NCBI GenBank assembly: GCA_904502215.1 | Contig: CAJGDQ010000018.1 | Coordinates: 1 to 13,180 of the forward strand | DNA: 13,180 bases | Reading direction: 5' to 3' | Origin: Clostridiaceae bacterium | Lineage (GTDB): Bacteria > Bacillota > Clostridia > Oscillospirales > Acutalibacteraceae | In this document: piece by piece, positions 6,848 through 12,873 of the stretch | How the letters are laid out: every line of letters begins with the position of its first letter | How positions within the stretch are numbered: the first letter of the stretch is position 1 | The notes under the pieces: model-generated | Told to the model about the DNA's origin: nothing | What the model saw: the letters and a program-made list of their open reading frames with translations, nothing else | The model's database searches: none | Program-made: the position numbers and the translations under genes

Positions 6848-8701
6848 ATGCAGTATTATCCGTTTGATTCTCGAAACAAACTTTATAGAGAAAAATTTGG
6901 AGCCTTAGCCGAGGGGGAAGCCCTTCGGCTAAGGCTTTTGCTGCATAACGATGCCCGTGTTCACGAGGCTTTTCTTATTCTAAGAAAGGATGAATGGGAT
7001 AATCCTTGGCATATAAAATTAGAGCCAATGGAATGGCTTGAGGATTATAGGTTTTATGATACCGAAATAAACTTGGAAGAGGGACTTTATTGGTATTCCT
7101 TTAGATATACGAGTGATTACGGCGAGTTTTATGTTACCAAAACCGAAACCTCTTTGGGTATTGTGTCAAGGGAAGGCGCCTCTTGGCAGCAAACGGTTTA
7201 TAATAAAGATTTCAAAACTCCCGATTGGCTCGATGGCGGAATTATTTATCAGATTTTCCCCGATAGGTTTTATAACTCGGGAAAAGAAAAGCATAATGTT
7301 CCCGAGGATAGATATTTGGTTGAAGATTGGGCAAAACAACCTGAGTTTCGTCAGCCAAATGATAAATGCCGCCTTGGTAATGATTATTACGGGGGCGACC
7401 TTAAAGGAATTGAGCAAAAGCTCGATTATTTAGAGGAGTTGGGCGTTAGCTGTATTTATCTAAATCCCATTTTTGAGGCACATTCTAACCATCGTTATAA
7501 CACCGCCGATTATATGAAAATAGATTCGCTTTTGGGAGATGAAAAGGACCTCGAAAGCCTTATAAAAAAGGCAAAGAAAAAGGGTATTTCTATTGTTTTG
7601 GATGGCGTTTTCTCTCATACAGGGGATGATAGCATTTATTTCAACGCCAAGGGAAGATATGATTCCTTGGGAGCGGCGCAAAGTCAGGATTCTCCATATT
7701 TTAAATGGTTTAGTTTTAGCGAATATCCTTATAGATATGCGGCTTGGTGGGGCATTAAAACCTTGCCTGAAACCAATGAAAATTCCCCTGAATTTACCGA
7801 GTTTATAACGGGTGAAAATGGTGTTATCCGCTATTGGCTTAAAAAGGGCATAATGGGTTGGCGGCTTGATGTTGCCGATGAGCTGCCCGATGAATTTTTG
7901 GATAATATCCGAAAGGCCGTGAAGGCTGAAGGTCAAGGTAAATACCTTCTCGGCGAGGTTTGGGAGGATGCAACCAATAAGATAAGCTATGGCTATCGTC
8001 GTAGATTTTTAAGGGGCAAGCAATTGGATTCAGTTATGAATTATCCCTTTGCGAATGCAATAGTTGATTTTCTTAAAGGCGCTGATGGCTCAAGAATTAT
8101 GAACACAGTGCTTGATATCCTTGAAAACTATCCGCCCGAGGCAGTTAAAACCCTTATGAACCATATCGGAACTCACGATACGGCGAGAATTTTAACAAGA
8201 CTTGGCGCCGATAATATGCTTGATGGCAACAGGGAGGCGCAGTCGCATTCCTTACTTAATGAATGGCAGTATGAAAGGGCAGTAAAGCTTTTGAAATTGG
8301 CTAGCGTTTTGCAGTTCACCTTGCCCGGTGTGCCGAGCATTTATTATGGCGATGAGGCGGGAATGCAAGGCTTTGGCGACCCGTTTTGCAGAGCGGGCTA
8401 TCCTTGGGGAAATGAAAACAAGGAGCTTTTAGAGTTTTATAAAGCGCTTGGAAAGGCAAGAAGAAACTGCAAAGCATTCGTTTCGGGAAGCTTCGTTCCT
8501 GTTTACTCGGATAACAACCTTGTCTGCTTTATAAGAGATAATGAAAAGGCAAAAGCCTTTATTGCGGTTAATCGCTCGGAAGAAACAAGGGTAATCGAGC
8601 TGCCGAATGAGTTTCTAAATGCCAAAATCCTTATCGGTGATGGTATAGAAAACGGAAAACTTAAGCTATCGCCATTCGGCTTTAGCGTTTTGGCGGTGTA
8701 A
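6848..8701 (+). CDS. Cytoplasmic GH13 alpha-glucan hydrolase, neopullulanase/cyclomaltodextrinase-like
   Basis: This 617-residue glycoside hydrolase family 13 protein has no signal peptide, so it likely acts inside the cell on maltodextrins, cyclodextrins or glycogen limit dextrins. Residues 1-115 form a beta-rich N-terminal domain like those of neopullulanases, and the (beta/alpha)8 barrel starts near 'GGIIYQIFPDRF' (130-141). The four conserved regions are visible: DGVFSH (252-257), GWRLDVADE with nucleophile D341, LLGEVWE with acid/base E370, and GTHDTAR with D444. A small C-terminal beta domain follows. It starts two bases after glgP with no good Shine-Dalgarno sequence, implying translational coupling. 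The pairing suggests joint glycogen/dextrin breakdown. Exact bond preference (alpha-1,4 or alpha-1,6) is uncertain. A strong hairpin lies in codons 18-30. Confidence 0.93.
   Translation: MQYYPFDSRNKLYREKFGALAEGEALRLRLLLHNDARVHEAFLILRKDEWDNPWHIKLEPMEWLEDYRFYDTEINLEEGLYWYSFRYTSDYGEFYVTKTETSLGIVSREGASWQQTVYNKDFKTPDWLDGGIIYQIFPDRFYNSGKEKHNVPEDRYLVEDWAKQPEFRQPNDKCRLGNDYYGGDLKGIEQKLDYLEELGVSCIYLNPIFEAHSNHRYNTADYMKIDSLLGDEKDLESLIKKAKKKGISIVLDGVFSHTGDDSIYFNAKGRYDSLGAAQSQDSPYFKWFSFSEYPYRYAAWWGIKTLPETNENSPEFTEFITGENGVIRYWLKKGIMGWRLDVADELPDEFLDNIRKAVKAEGQGKYLLGEVWEDATNKISYGYRRRFLRGKQLDSVMNYPFANAIVDFLKGADGSRIMNTVLDILENYPPEAVKTLMNHIGTHDTARILTRLGADNMLDGNREAQSHSLLNEWQYERAVKLLKLASVLQFTLPGVPSIYYGDEAGMQGFGDPFCRAGYPWGNENKELLEFYKALGKARRNCKAFVSGSFVPVYSDNNLVCFIRDNEKAKAFIAVNRSEETRVIELPNEFLNAKILIGDGIENGKLKLSPFGFSVLAV
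6901..6939 (+). other. Terminator-like hairpin inside the GH13 coding sequence
   Basis: AGCCTTAGCCGA (6901-6912) pairs perfectly with TCGGCTAAGGCT (6925-6936). GGG (6913-6915) pairs with CCC (6921-6923) across one bulged T, closing a GGAAG loop. The bases TTTT at 6936-6939 follow. It lies about 55 nt after the start codon and encodes AEGEALRLRL-type residues in frame, so it is coding and hairpin at once. Confidence 0.7.
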
Positions 8702-8723
8702 TATATATATTATATATAGGTGT

Positions 8724-8751
8724 ATGGCGGACCTTTCGGTCCGCCATTTTT
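8724..8751 (+). terminator. Intrinsic terminator of the glgP-GH13 operon
   Basis: ATGGCGGACC (8724-8733), a TTTC loop and GGTCCGCCAT (8738-8747) form a perfect 10-bp G+C-rich stem followed by T's to 8751. It lies 23 bases after the GH13 stop. In the opposite direction no U-run follows, so it should mainly stop plus-strand transcription. Confidence 0.92.
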
Positions 8752-8779
8752 AATGTGTCGCAACAGTCAGAGCAGTGTA

Positions 8780-8941
8780 TTATGGTTTTTCGATAAAATC
8801 TGAGCAAGCGGGTTTTAGCGGCTTACAAAACTTTACACGCTTTGCAAAACAATGTCCGCATCCCGCCTTGCGATATGCTTTATTTAACAAAACATAATGT
8901 TGAATGAAGAATTTGAACTCTTCACAGCACCTATTTTCCAT
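8780..8941 (-). CDS. Small cysteine-rich protein of unknown function
   Basis: I do not recognise a named family with confidence. The 53-residue protein has six cysteines (C5, C6, C28, C31, C39, C46), including a CGHC motif at 28-31, and many lysines and arginines. This composition fits a small metal-binding (zinc-ribbon-like) protein or a Fe-S-binding protein. The start at 8941 is preferred over an upstream in-frame ATG at 8962 because an AGGGGGTG ribosome binding site (minus strand, 8948-8955) precedes it, and because the upstream ATG would lie inside the operator. It is divergent from the XRE gene and has a near-consensus promoter overlapped by two palindromes, so it is probably the main repressed target of that regulator. 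No terminator is obvious after its stop. Confidence 0.7.
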   Translation of the reverse strand: MENRCCEEFKFFIQHYVLLNKAYRKAGCGHCFAKRVKFCKPLKPACSDFIEKP

Positions 8942-8955
8942 AAAATCACCCCCTA

Positions 8956-9006
8956 AATACAACGTTTGTTGTATTTTTGAACATATAATACCACATTTGT
9001 TGTATT
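8956..9006. promoter_or_regulatory. Twin 20-bp operators between the divergent genes
   Basis: O1 (8956-8975) is AATACAAC-GTTT-GTTGTATT, a perfect palindrome with a 4-base spacer. O2 (8987-9006) is AATACCAC-ATTT-GTTGTATT, one mismatch in an arm and the same spacer. Their starts are 31 bp apart, about three helical turns, so two repressor dimers would sit on the same face of the DNA. O2 fills the spacer of the minus-strand promoter and O1 covers its start site. The adjacent XRE protein is the obvious candidate binder. Confidence 0.8.
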
Positions 9007-9013
9007 ATGTCAA
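8985..9013 (-). promoter_or_regulatory. Predicted sigma-A promoter of the cysteine-rich gene
   Basis: On the minus strand a perfect TTGACA (9013-9008) and TATTAT (8990-8985) are separated by 17 bases. Transcription should start near 8978, between the two operators. On the plus strand a weaker candidate for the XRE gene is TTGAAC (8977-8982) with TATTAT (9003-9008) at 20-base spacing. Confidence 0.75.
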
Positions 9014-9036
9014 TAGAAAGGTTGTGGTGATTTGAA

Positions 9037-9255
9037 ATGGCATATTATAGTAGGTTAAAAGACTTAAGAGAAGATAGGGATTTAACACAGCTCGAACTTG
9101 TTAAAATTCTTAATATGCCCAAAACAACATATACGAACTATGAACAAGGCAAAAGAGAAATACCTTTTGCCCTAGCAATAAAGCTTGCTAAGTTTTACAA
9201 TGTAAGTCTTGATTATATTGCGGGATTAAAAGATTATCCTGTTAAGTTGAAATAA
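9037..9255 (+). CDS. XRE-family (Cro/CI-type) HTH repressor
   Basis: This 72-residue single-domain DNA-binding protein has the HTH_3 fold over about residues 5-62. Helix 2 is around TQLELVKIL (17-25), the recognition helix is around PKTTYTNYEQG (28-38), and the 'REIPFALAIKLAKFYNVSLDYIAGL' block is typical of the family. It has no effector or dimerization domain beyond the HTH, so it probably dimerizes through its C-terminal tail. GGTGA (9026-9030) lies six bases before the ATG. It is transcribed away from the cysteine-rich gene, with two matched palindromes between them, which suggests repression of that gene and possibly of itself. The inducing signal is unknown. A terminator follows directly. 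Confidence 0.9.
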   Translation: MAYYSRLKDLREDRDLTQLELVKILNMPKTTYTNYEQGKREIPFALAIKLAKFYNVSLDYIAGLKDYPVKLK

Positions 9256-9263
9256 ATTTGTAG

Positions 9264-9292
9264 GGGACGATGCCAACATCGTCCCGTTTTTT
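9264..9292 (+). terminator. Intrinsic terminator of the XRE gene
   Basis: GGGACGATG (9264-9272), a CCAA loop and CATCGTCCC (9277-9285) form a perfect 9-bp stem followed by G and six T's (9287-9292). It begins eight bases after the XRE stop and insulates the ribosomal operon. The flanking 'TGTAGGGG...CCCG' layout resembles dispersed palindromic repeats I recall from some Clostridia, so it could be a copy of such a repeat. Confidence 0.9.
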
Positions 9293-9342
9293 ATATAAAA
9301 CACAAGATATTGTGGCGGTTTTTAACCTTAACACAAATCTCG

Positions 9343-9401
9343 AAAAAAAGTTAAAAAAGTTTTAAAAAATGCTTGATTTTTATTGATTATTGTGTTATTA
9401 T
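9343..9401 (+). promoter_or_regulatory. S10 operon promoter with phased A-tracts (UP-element-like)
   Basis: TTGATT (9373-9378) and TATTAT (9396-9401) are separated by 17 bases, giving a predicted start near 9408. Just upstream are three A-tracts at 9343-9349, 9353-9358 and 9364-9369, centred about every 10 bp. Such phasing bends DNA and matches UP-element behaviour at strongly expressed promoters. No coding sequence is supported between the XRE terminator and rpsJ; this promoter and the leader RNA account for the stretch. Confidence 0.75.
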
Positions 9402-9407
9402 ACCACC

Positions 9408-9683
9408 GTGCGTTATGCGAAAATAGCGCAAAAACATGCGTTGATGCGGGAGGTGGCCCATCTCGAATGGGGAAATTTCCGCGGAGTATGTCCGATTTTA
9501 AACCGGGCGAAAGAACTTGGAGCGCGTAAAGGAAACTTGCGACCGTTATGCGCAACGGCGAAGCGATTCGCCGTCCGGAATTGACTGAGACCCCAGCAAT
9601 ATCCGGTTTTATAATGTGCAGTAAAGAAAAACACGGCACGTTGTAAGTTTTGCCCGCCAACTATTTAAGGAGGCGAATTTCAC
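9408..9683 (+). ncRNA. Structured 5' leader RNA of the S10 operon (candidate cis-regulator)
   Basis: The leader of about 275 nt is clearly richer in G+C than its surroundings and contains a chain of hairpins. These are 9410-9416 with 9423-9429 (7 bp, one G-U pair), CCCAT 9457-9461 with ATGGG 9467-9471, CGGA 9482-9485 with TCCG 9491-9494, a GAAA-capped stem at 9523-9541, and an 8-bp stem 9555-9562 with 9567-9574 capped by a GCGA (GNRA) tetraloop. A 12-bp attenuator-like stem follows at 9575-9606. CCGTT (9543-9547) can pair with AACGG (9554-9558), which competes with the GCGA stem. Ribosomal operons are often autoregulated by r-protein binding to such leaders; L4 does this for the E. coli S10 operon. 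The ligand here is unknown, and the boundaries are inferred from the promoter and rpsJ start. Confidence 0.65.
9575..9610 (+). terminator. Candidate attenuator hairpin in the rpsJ leader
   Basis: CCGGA (9575-9579), ATTG (9580-9583) and CTG (9585-9587) pair with CAG (9594-9596), CAAT (9597-9600) and TCCGG (9602-9606). This gives 12 pairs with single-A bulges at 9584 and 9601. TTTT (9607-9610) follows, then ATAAT. The short T-run suggests partial termination or a pause. It abuts the GCGA-tetraloop stem, so the two could stack coaxially. Confidence 0.5.
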
Positions 9684-9995
9684 ATGGCAGTGAAAGAAAA
9701 AATCCGAATTCGAATCAAAGGTTACGACCACGCACTTGTAGACCAGTCCGCAGAAAAGATTGTGGAAACCGCTAAACGTACAGGCGCCAGGGTTTCGGGA
9801 CCGGTTCCGCTCCCGACCGAGAAAGAAATCGTAACTATCCTTCGTGCTGTTCATAAGTATAAGGACAGCCGTGAGCAGTTCGAAATGAGGACACACAAAA
9901 GGCTCATCGATGTTATCAGACCTTCCAACAAAACTGTTGAGGCTTTAACTGGTCTTGAGCTCCCCGCCGGTGTTGAAATCGAAATCAAGCTTTAA
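9684..9995 (+). CDS. rpsJ: 30S ribosomal protein S10 / NusE
   Basis: This 103-residue protein is of normal length for bacterial S10. Blocks such as 'IRIRIKGYDH..VDQSAEKIVETAKRTGA', 'GPVPLPTE' and 'REQFEMRTHKRLIDV' identify it clearly. S10 belongs to the head of the 30S subunit and, as NusE, pairs with NusB in antitermination complexes. A strong AAGGAGG (9667-9673) lies ten bases before the ATG. It is the first gene of the canonical S10 operon and is preceded by a long structured leader, so its level is probably controlled at the RNA stage. Confidence 0.99.
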   Translation: MAVKEKIRIRIKGYDHALVDQSAEKIVETAKRTGARVSGPVPLPTEKEIVTILRAVHKYKDSREQFEMRTHKRLIDVIRPSNKTVEALTGLELPAGVEIEIKL

Positions 9996-10031
9996 TATAT
10001 ATTAAGGTGTTCGGTTCACACTTACGGTCAT

Positions 10032-10045
10032 GTTGGGAAACCAAC
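10032..10045 (+). other. GAAA-tetraloop hairpin before rplC
   Basis: GTTGG (10032-10036), GAAA and CCAAC (10041-10045) form a 5-bp stem with a GNRA tetraloop, nine bases before the rplC ribosome binding site. The 74-base rpsJ-rplC spacer is long for this operon, so the element may affect translation or mRNA processing. Function is not established. Confidence 0.4.
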
Positions 10046-10069
10046 CAATAACCAAAGGAGGAAAAAATT

Positions 10070-10702
10070 ATGACAAAAGGAATCGTTGGCAAGAAGCTCG
10101 GTATGACCCAGCTTTTTGATGCAAACGGAAACGTTGTTCCGGTTACAGTTATTGAAGCAGGCCCCTGCGTAATAGCTCAGAAGAAAACAATCGAGAATGA
10201 CGGTTATGAAGCAGTTCAGGTTGGCTTCGGCGACCTCAAGGCTTCAAAGGTAAACAAACCCATGAAAGGCCATTTTGCAAAAGGCGATGTTGCTCCGAAG
10301 AAGGTTCTTCGTGAGTTCCGTTTTGATGATGTTGCAGCTATGAATGTTGGCGATATTATCAAGGCAGACGTTTTTGCTGAAGGCGAAGCTGTTGATGTAA
10401 GAGGCACTTCTAAAGGTAAAGGCTATGCCGGCACAATTAAGCGCTGGAACTTTGGCCGTCTTAAAGAGTCTCACGGTACAGGCCCTGTTCACCGTCACGG
10501 TGGTTCACTTGGTGCTTGTTCCAGCCCTTCAAGAGTTTTCAAGGGTAAGAAGATGGCAGGACATTTAGGTGCTGAGCGTGTAACCGTTCAAAACTTAAGT
10601 GTTGTTAAGGTAGACGCTGAGAAGAACTTAATCGCTGTTAAGGGCGCCGTTCCCGGTCCCAAGGGCGGAATTGTTGTTCTTTTCGACAGCGTTAAGGCTT
10701 AA
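10070..10702 (+). CDS. rplC: 50S ribosomal protein L3
   Basis: This 210-residue protein starts with the typical 'KGIVGKKLGMTQLFD' and carries the long conserved loop 'SHGTGPVHRHGGSLGACSSPSRVFKGKKMAGHLGAERVTVQNL' in its centre. That loop reaches towards the peptidyl transferase centre, and L3 is an early assembly protein that binds 23S rRNA. Length is typical (about 205-215). AAAGGAGG (10054-10061) precedes the ATG by eight bases. It follows rpsJ by 74 bases and precedes rplD by 20 bases, in the standard operon order. Confidence 0.99.
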   Translation: MTKGIVGKKLGMTQLFDANGNVVPVTVIEAGPCVIAQKKTIENDGYEAVQVGFGDLKASKVNKPMKGHFAKGDVAPKKVLREFRFDDVAAMNVGDIIKADVFAEGEAVDVRGTSKGKGYAGTIKRWNFGRLKESHGTGPVHRHGGSLGACSSPSRVFKGKKMAGHLGAERVTVQNLSVVKVDAEKNLIAVKGAVPGPKGGIVVLFDSVKA

Positions 10703-10722
10703 GGGAAGGAGTGTTCTGAATT

Positions 10723-11346
10723 ATGGCTAATATAGCAGTCCTCGATATGGCAGGCAATAAAGTTGGCAAAATCACTTTAAGCGATGCTATTTTCGGAATT
10801 GAACCCAATGCAGTTGTAATGCATATGGCAGTTGTTAATTACCTTGCTAATAAAAGACAGGGCACACAATCCACCTTGACTAGAACCGAAGTTTCCGGCG
10901 GCGGTAAGAAGCCTTGGAGACAAAAGGGAACCGGTCATGCAAGACAGGGCTCAACAAGAGCTCCCCAGTGGAGACACGGCGGTATCGTTCACGCACCGAA
11001 GCCGAGAGATTATTCTTTCTCTCTCAACAAGAAGGTTAGAAGACTTGCTCTTAAATCTGCTTTATCTGATAAGCTTCTTTCGAACTCACTTATCGTTCTC
11101 GATGAGTTAAAGCTCGAAACTTATAAGACAAAGGTTGTTGCTGATTGCTTAAAGGCTATCGGCGCCGGCAAGAAGGCTCTCATCGTTCTTGAGAACAATG
11201 ATGCTTTCGCAGTTAAGAGTATCGCTAACATCCCCGGTGCTAAATCCGCTCAGGTAAACACCATTAACACCTATGACGTAATCAACGCTGATACCTTGAT
11301 TATCGTTAAGGGCGCAGTAGCAAAACTTGAGGAGGTATACGCATAA
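10723..11346 (+). CDS. rplD: 50S ribosomal protein L4
   Basis: This 207-residue protein has the L4 layout. A globular domain is interrupted by an extended basic loop (about 45-95: 'GTQSTLTRTEVSGGGKKPWRQKGTGHARQGS', 'APQWRHGG', 'PRDYSFSLNKK') that lines the peptide exit tunnel. In E. coli L4 also represses its own operon by acting on the S10 leader, which makes it a first candidate ligand for the leader here, though this is inference. AAGGAG (10706-10711) sets the start. Its TAA shares one base with the rplW ATG, which implies translational coupling. Confidence 0.99.
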   Translation: MANIAVLDMAGNKVGKITLSDAIFGIEPNAVVMHMAVVNYLANKRQGTQSTLTRTEVSGGGKKPWRQKGTGHARQGSTRAPQWRHGGIVHAPKPRDYSFSLNKKVRRLALKSALSDKLLSNSLIVLDELKLETYKTKVVADCLKAIGAGKKALIVLENNDAFAVKSIANIPGAKSAQVNTINTYDVINADTLIIVKGAVAKLEEVYA

Positions 11347-11639
11347 TGAAAACCGCACAGGATATCATTATAGCTCCGGTTATTACCGAGAAGAGCATGT
11401 CAGGTATTGCTGACAAGAAATACACCTTCAAGGTAGCTAAGGACGCTAACAAAATCGAAATAGCTGCTGCAGTTGCAGAGCTTTTCAAGGTTAAGGTTGC
11501 TAAGGTTAACACTATCAATGTTCGTGGTCAGCAGAGAAGAATGGGCCGTTACAGCGGTTACACAGCTTCTTGGAAAAAGGCTATCGTAACTCTTAAGGCT
11601 GATTCTAAGCCGATTGAGTTCTTTGATGGACTTATGTAA
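11346..11639 (+). CDS. rplW: 50S ribosomal protein L23
   Basis: This 97-residue protein has the L23 signatures 'IIIAPVITEKS', 'YTFKVAKDANKIEIAAAVAELFKVKVAKVNT' and 'GRYSGYTASWKKAIVTLK'. L23 sits at the exit of the peptide tunnel and is the docking site for trigger factor and SRP. Its ATG overlaps the rplD stop by one base, and GAGGAGG (11329-11335) inside rplD supplies the ribosome binding site. An 85-base spacer with competing hairpins separates it from rplB. Confidence 0.99.
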   Translation: MKTAQDIIIAPVITEKSMSGIADKKYTFKVAKDANKIEIAAAVAELFKVKVAKVNTINVRGQQRRMGRYSGYTASWKKAIVTLKADSKPIEFFDGLM

Positions 11640-11724
11640 ATCTTAGCAGTGAGTTAATCACTGATTTTCGGTGATGTATGAAGCCAAAAGGCTTCGCTAA
11701 GCCAAAATAGGAGAGTGAAATTAA
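11640..11724 (+). other. rplW-rplB spacer with two sets of mutually exclusive hairpins
   Basis: CAGTGA (11647-11652) pairs perfectly with TCACTG (11658-11663), but TCACTG can also pair with CGGTGA (11669-11674) using one G-U. In the same way GAAGCC (11680-11685) pairs with GGCTTC (11690-11695), while GGCTT can instead pair with AAGCC at 11699-11703. AAGCCAAAA occurs twice (11681-11689 and 11699-11707). The second alternative ends six bases before the rplB Shine-Dalgarno sequence. It could be a processing site or a translational switch. Confidence 0.55.
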
Positions 11725-12552
11725 ATGGCTATTAAACATTACAAGCCAACTACTAACGGCCGCCGTAATATGACCTCTATGGATTATTCAGGTCTTTCTA
11801 AGGTAGCGCCCGAGAGAAGTTTGCTTGAACCGCTTAAGAATAATGCCGGTAGAAATAGCTACGGCAGAATCACCGTTCGCCATAGAGGCGGCGGCAACCG
11901 CAGAAAGTATAGAGTCATCGATTTCAAGAGAGAGCGTTTCGGAATCCCCGCAACCGTTCTTACCCTTGAGTATGACCCCAACCGTTCCGCATTCATCGCC
12001 CTCGTTCAGTATGAGGATGGCGAGAAGCGTTACATCATAGCTCCCCAAGAAATCAAGGTGGGCGATGTTCTCGTTAGCGGACCTGACGCTGATATTAAGC
12101 CCGGTAATGCTTTACCGCTCGTTAATATCCCTGTTGGTACTTTCCTCCATAACATTGAGCTTTATCCCGGCAAGGGCGCTCAGCTTGCTCGTTCAGCCGG
12201 TAACATGGCTCAGCTTATGGCTAAAGAAAACGGAATGGCACTTTTACGTTTGCCTTCAGGCGAGCTTCGTAACGTTCCGGTAAAATGTATGGCTACTGTT
12301 GGCACTGTTTCGAATCCCGAGCATGCTAACATTAACTATGGTAAAGCAGGACGTAAGCGCCACATGGGTTGGAGACCTACCGTTCGTGGTTCTGTAATGA
12401 ACCCCTGCGACCACCCCCACGGTGGTGGTGAAGGTAAGTCACCCATCGGACGTCCCGGACCTGTTACTCCTTGGGGTAAACCCACCTTGGGTTACAAGAC
12501 CCGCAAGAAGAACAAGGCTAGCGATAAGTATATCGTAAAACGCCGTAAGTAA
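11725..12552 (+). CDS. rplB: 50S ribosomal protein L2
   Basis: This 275-residue protein has the full L2 length and blocks, including 'KHYKPTTNGRRNMT', 'GRNSYGRITVRHRGGGNRRKYRVIDFKR', 'GKAGRKRHMGWRPTVRGSVMNP' and the highly conserved HPHGGGEG (230-237) near the peptidyl transferase centre. It is essential for subunit association and 50S assembly. The start is fixed by AGGAG at 11709-11713. It ends 23 bases before rpsS. Codon use in these ribosomal genes is rich in frequent codons such as AAG, GTT and CGT, as expected for high expression. Confidence 0.99.
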   Translation: MAIKHYKPTTNGRRNMTSMDYSGLSKVAPERSLLEPLKNNAGRNSYGRITVRHRGGGNRRKYRVIDFKRERFGIPATVLTLEYDPNRSAFIALVQYEDGEKRYIIAPQEIKVGDVLVSGPDADIKPGNALPLVNIPVGTFLHNIELYPGKGAQLARSAGNMAQLMAKENGMALLRLPSGELRNVPVKCMATVGTVSNPEHANINYGKAGRKRHMGWRPTVRGSVMNPCDHPHGGGEGKSPIGRPGPVTPWGKPTLGYKTRKKNKASDKYIVKRRK

Positions 12553-12575
12553 GACGACGAAAGGAGATTTTAATC

Positions 12576-12851
12576 ATGGGAAGAAGCATTAAAAAAGGCC
12601 CTTATGTGCAACCTGTTTTGCTCAAGAGAGTCAAAGAAATGAATGCAGCCGGCGAAAAGAGAGTTCTTAAAACTTGGAGCCGCTCATCAACCATATTCCC
12701 CGATTTCGTCGGACACACCTTTGCAGTTCATGACGGACGTAAGCACGTTCCGGTATATGTAACTGAGGATATGGTTGGTCACAAGCTCGGTGAATTTGCA
12801 CCGACTAGAACATTCAAAGGCCACGCAGGTTCTAAAACCAGCGGTAAGTAA
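12576..12851 (+). CDS. rpsS: 30S ribosomal protein S19
   Basis: This 91-residue protein begins 'GRSIKKGPYV' and contains 'KTWSRSSTIFPDFVGHTFAVHDGRKHVPVYVTEDMVGHKLGEFAPTRTF', all diagnostic of S19. S19 binds 16S rRNA in the head of the small subunit with S13 and contacts the A-site tRNA region. AAAGGAG (12560-12566) lies nine bases before the ATG. Its place between rplB and rplV is the standard operon order, and the spacer to rplV is 22 bases. Confidence 0.99.
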   Translation: MGRSIKKGPYVQPVLLKRVKEMNAAGEKRVLKTWSRSSTIFPDFVGHTFAVHDGRKHVPVYVTEDMVGHKLGEFAPTRTFKGHAGSKTSGK

Positions 12852-12873
12852 GCGGCTGAAAGGAGAGTAAACA

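Noticed and set aside
8702..8720. Alternating TA stretch after the GH13 stop
   Set aside because: Low-complexity A+T sequence just before the terminator; it could resemble -10 boxes on both strands but has no partner element.
9390..9584. 64-codon open frame in the rpsJ leader
   Set aside because: It starts before the predicted transcript start, has no ribosome binding site and crosses the hairpins; the stretch reads as structured RNA rather than protein.
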